Below, piece after piece: positions 61,097 to 64,000 of a DNA stretch of 64,000 bases. The notes under the pieces are model-generated. The model had not been told where the DNA came from, searched no databases, and worked only from the letters and a program-made list of their open reading frames with translations. The first letter of the stretch is position 1. The number at the start of each line of letters is the position of its first letter. Origin of the DNA: Diospyros lotus (lineage: Eukaryota > Streptophyta > Magnoliopsida > Ericales > Ebenaceae); assembly GCF_014633365.1 (NCBI RefSeq), contig NC_068349.1, positions 26,860,753-26,924,752 on the forward strand, given 5' to 3'. The position numbers and the translations under genes were made by a program.

Positions 61097-62021
61097 TACT
61101 CAATGCTGCTGATGACTGCCAAAAACGTCGAGTCCAAGCTCATCGACGTCGTTAGGAAGAGGCCACTGACTACCGCTAGTTTCACCGGGGTGAAATAGAG
61201 TAGTCTCTGGAAAACTAGAGAGTGTGGCATGTTCGGGCATATTAGGATACTCAGGCCACTGACTACCGCTAGTTTCGCCGGGGTGAAATAGAGTAGTCTC
61301 TGGAAAACTAGATAGTGAGGCATGTTCAGGCATATTGGGATACTCAGGCCACTGACTACCGCTAGTTTCGTCGAGGTGAAATAAAGTAGTCTCTGGAAAA
61401 CTAGAGTGTGAGGCATGTTCGGGCATATTAGGATACTCAGGCCACTGACTACCGCTAGTTTCGCCGGGGTGAAATAGAGTAGTCTTCGGAAAACTAGAGA
61501 ATAAGGCATGTTCAAGCATATTGGGATACTCAGGCCACTGACTACCGCTAGTTTCACCAAGGGTGAAATAGAGTAGTCTCTGGAAAACTATGGAACGAGA
61601 CATGTTCGGGCATAATGGGATATTCAGTCCACTGACTACCGCTAGTTTCACCGGGGTAAAATAGAGAAGTAGCCTCTGGGAAACAAGGAAGTGAGACATT
61701 CTCTGAGATAATGGGATAACCAAAGCTCCCGAATGGATTTGGATCATCCATGGGTAATGATCCATGCGAGATGGGTCTAAAAATGTTGGCAAAACTCGGA
61801 TCAGGTTCTAGAATAGGGTTTGGATGAGGTTGTGGGTGAGACCAATTTTAAACCGGTTGAAGATATGTAGAATAGTTTGAAAATAGTAAATTCTGCAATA
61901 AAACTATATGGGCTTGCAAGTCAACAACCTGTTGTTGGAGATCGACAACCTGTTGTTGAAGGGAAAAAATGTTGGACACACAGCTGAAAATAAGATCTTG
62001 AAGTCGAGCTAGAGCTTCCAT
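61097..62021 (-). pseudogene. Unrecognised repeat protein with coiled-coil start and 31-residue tandem repeats (one stop, one frameshift)
   Basis: On the minus strand an ATG at 62021 opens [20 protein letters not shown], then two LQQQVVDLQ heptad-like units (coiled-coil candidate). A stop TAA follows after YLQPV (near 61850). The same frame continues with PNPILEPDPSFANIF and DDPNPFGSFGYP. From about 61680 a 31-residue unit built on FPETTLFHPGETSGSQWPEY and PNMPEHASLSS repeats about six times. A 1-base shift near 61560 moves the frame to the one ending VFGSHQQH at 61100. I do not recognise the family. It may be a captured host gene, an accessory transposon protein, or a relic with an unrecognised intron. 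Confidence 0.5.
61145..61690 (-). repeat. 93-bp tandem repeat, about six units
   Basis: The plus strand unit contains CCACTGACTACCGCTAGTTT, GGGGTGAAATAGAGTAGTCT and CTGGAAAACTAGAGAGTGNG, recurring about every 93 bp (period divisible by three). Units at 61165, 61258, 61351, 61444, 61537 and 61630 differ by a few bases each. Confidence 0.88.
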
Positions 62022-62379
62022 AGTGAGTGTAATGGCTGCCCTATGCCGGTCACTTATCAGAAGTTAGGCTAGGAGTTTGAAGGCATTACTGGTACCAAAG
62101 ACCTGATGGATGGCAGAAAAATGAACAGATGCTCCCTCATAGCAAAAGTAAGGAGCAAAGACACACAATGAGGAGCATCTCTTACTCAAGACTTTACATG
62201 CACCACATGGAAACCTGGGTCCTGACATGATTTGTAGTTGGATTTGGGTACTGGCTAGATCTAACCAGATATGGGGACAAATCTAATGGATCAGATCTAG
62301 ATGAATGGGATAGATTTAAGTGGATCGGGTCGAATTAGATCAAATTTAAGATCTAGATTGTAGGATTTCAAAACTAAGG

Positions 62380-62830
62380 CTAGGAGAGAAAAATGACAGA
62401 CCTGAAAAGGAACAACAACAGGCAAGATTCGAGGCTAGGCGGCAATCGGTGGCAGCACAAAGAAGCAAGCGTAGGAAGCAGCGAGGCCGGAGCTGGCCGA
62501 CGGAGGCAATCGATGATGGCAGCGGGTGGGCGCAATGGTCCGATCAACGATCGCACGGCTACTGGAGGCGGCCAAAAGTTGCAGCCATGATGGGGCGCTG
62601 TGCGCGTAGAAGGTTGAGGCTGTGGAGGCGACGATCGGCGATAGAGATAAAGGACCGAGGAAGTTGGCCGAAGGCGGTTGCAGGCGGAGGCCGGGCTATG
62701 CACGGTCGGTTGGCGTTCACAGAGAAGAAGAGAAGAAGAAGAAGAAGAAGAAAAGAAAAATCTAGGCACGCGAAAGTTGAGTTCGGGGTCTTCGAATATT
62801 TATAATCCCAACCTTATGTTTCCAAGCATA
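62380..62830 (-). promoter_or_regulatory. GC-rich leader-like region upstream of the repeat protein
   Basis: Unlike its A/T-rich surroundings, this block is GC-rich. On the minus strand it has a CTTCTTCTTCTTCTT tract (about 62735-62760) preceded by a TATAAATATTCGAA TATA-like motif (about 62790-62806). It lies 360-800 bases upstream of the ATG at 62021 on the same strand and could be promoter plus 5' UTR, perhaps with an intron. A 129-codon frame (62380-62769) runs through the CT tract; its serine run and lack of family make it doubtful. Confidence 0.4.
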
Positions 62831-62940
62831 GAGTAACATAGATAGGTAATCGGGTAGGTTCTTCTCTAGTTATTCAACCAATCTGGTGCTAAATATCAAG
62901 GATGAAATTTTGAGATTTATAATATATGGCAAATTTCGAG

Positions 62941-63482
62941 GTGTTGATAAGAGATTGTAATTTCTTAGTTTATTACTAGAGGGCCTACTTGAGATCAAGT
63001 AGGAAGTTTAGTGGATTGCTTTCTTAGTGGGAAGCTAAGGAAATAGATTAGGCTTAGTTTAGCAAAATCATTATATATCGTTGTATCCCCCTTGCATTTA
63101 TTTTTGTTGTACTTCATTATTGTCTTGTTTATTTTTCAAAACCTCTCAAAAAGTTTTAAATTTTTCAAACACCCAATTCACCCCCCCTTGGGTTATGGTA
63201 CTATTACTATATGATTATAACAATTGGTATTAGAGTCTAGTTTTCAAAATTTTCAAAAATCTAACAACCTAGGGATAAATATCCATATATGGCAAACATT
63301 TTCAATTCATCCCAATCCGAGGGTTAAAGCACCACTCGTCCACCTTTCTTTGATGGTTCTAACTATGGTTATTAGAAGAAACATATGTTTTGTTTTCTTA
63401 TGTAAAACACAATCATTTTGTAATCCATCAAGAATAAAGTTAAGCTTCTAGACAAGGAGAAAATGGAGGTTTGGATAGAAGA
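62941..63482 (+). mobile_element. Second copy of the copia LTR/gag fragment
   Basis: Matches 56648-57195 from GTGTTGATAAGAGATTGTAA to AAATGGAGGTTTGGATA, about 6.29 kb downstream, with few differences (one 6-base deletion after GGATTGCTTT). The left boundary, mid-LTR, is abrupt. The same primer-binding site and broken gag are present. Confidence 0.88.
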
Positions 63483-64000
63483 TGTAATATCCTAACATTT
63501 TGAGAATAATAATAATTAATTTTGTATTTAAAATATTTTTAACATCAATTAGAGATTATAATTAAAAAAAAATTAATAGGTTTAGAGTTAGTGGGCTAAG
63601 TTGGAAAAATAAAGATTAAGTAAATGGGCTTAGAGTTAGTGGGCTAAATTGAAAAAATAAAGACTAAATAAATGAGGTTAAAGTTAGTGGGCTAAGTTGA
63701 AAAAATAAAAGGCTAAGTAAATTGGCTAATTAGTAGGCTAAGAAAATAGGTCTAAAATTAATGAATTAAATAAAAGAATAATCTATTTAGAAGAAGATTT
63801 AGTGAAAAATAATTAAGGTGACAAAATAATTAAAGATAGTAGGTGAAATAATTGAAAAATGTTGGAGACAAAGTAGGGTGTTGACAAATAATTAAAGATT
63901 ATGAGTGAGATTTAGTGGAAAATAATTAAAGATGATGAGTGAAATAATTGAGAAATGTGGGAGACAAATTAAGATGTGGACAAATAATCAAAGATAATGA
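63483..64000 (+). mobile_element. Second gypsy LTR copy, cut by the window end
   Basis: Matches 57196 onward (TGTAATATCCTAACATTTTG) with a few percent differences. It is preceded by the same copia gag bases instead of a polypurine tract, so it is not simply the 3' LTR of the element at 57196. Confidence 0.85.

Noticed and set aside
61145..61690. CRISPR-like or satellite array
   Set aside because: Units are head-to-tail without spacers, with a period divisible by three and a coding frame, in plant nuclear DNA.

Overview
This is nuclear DNA of a flowering plant, most likely a eudicot. It shows spliced genes with GT-AG introns, a chloroplast-targeted FtsH-family gene, a plant-only DCD-domain gene, plant LTR retrotransposons, a CACTA element, and fragments of chloroplast DNA. 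I see only two well-supported cellular genes. Most of the rest is transposon sequence. All identifications were made by reading the sequence; no database was searched.

Layout. Positions 1-17331 are a nest of Ty3/gypsy-type LTR elements. They include a copy truncated at the window edge (1-1005), a complete non-autonomous element with CTTTC target duplications (11697-17193), and two solo LTRs with intact 5-bp duplications (3943-6000 and 8105-10993). A 1.6-kb CACTA element (1526-3163) sits inside an antisense reading frame. Positions 18332-46236 (+) are an intact 15-exon gene of 954 residues, orthologous to Arabidopsis FTSHI1/ARC1, a chloroplast FtsH-like AAA+ protein without the zinc-protease motif. 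Its second intron is 18.4 kb long because a Tourist-like element, a decayed gypsy element, a Ty1/copia element and a short LTR element inserted there. Intron 8 holds LINE tails and a foldback element.

Positions 47256-49790 (-) are a 5-exon DCD-domain gene of 460 residues (NRP/B2 type, stress and cell-death associated). It converges tail-to-tail on the FtsH gene and has an expanded in-frame repeat. Positions 50300-55360 are repeat-derived spacer, including a diverged direct duplication of the DNA upstream of the DCD gene. Positions 55360-56340 are scrambled chloroplast fragments (ccsA, rpoA, trnI-CAU).

Positions 56330-64000 contain a copia LTR/gag fragment interrupted by a 2.07-kb gypsy LTR. 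This arrangement recurs about 6.29 kb further on and is cut off by the window end. Between the two copies is an unrecognised minus-strand coding sequence with about six 93-bp (31-residue) repeats and a GC-rich leader.

The two host genes are probably not functionally linked. One acts in plastid biogenesis and division, the other in stress signalling. The items most worth a second look are the unrecognised repeat protein at 61097-62021, the palindrome-packed CACTA element, the transposon-filled but still spliceable intron 2, the LTR minisatellites, and the expanded repeat in the DCD protein.
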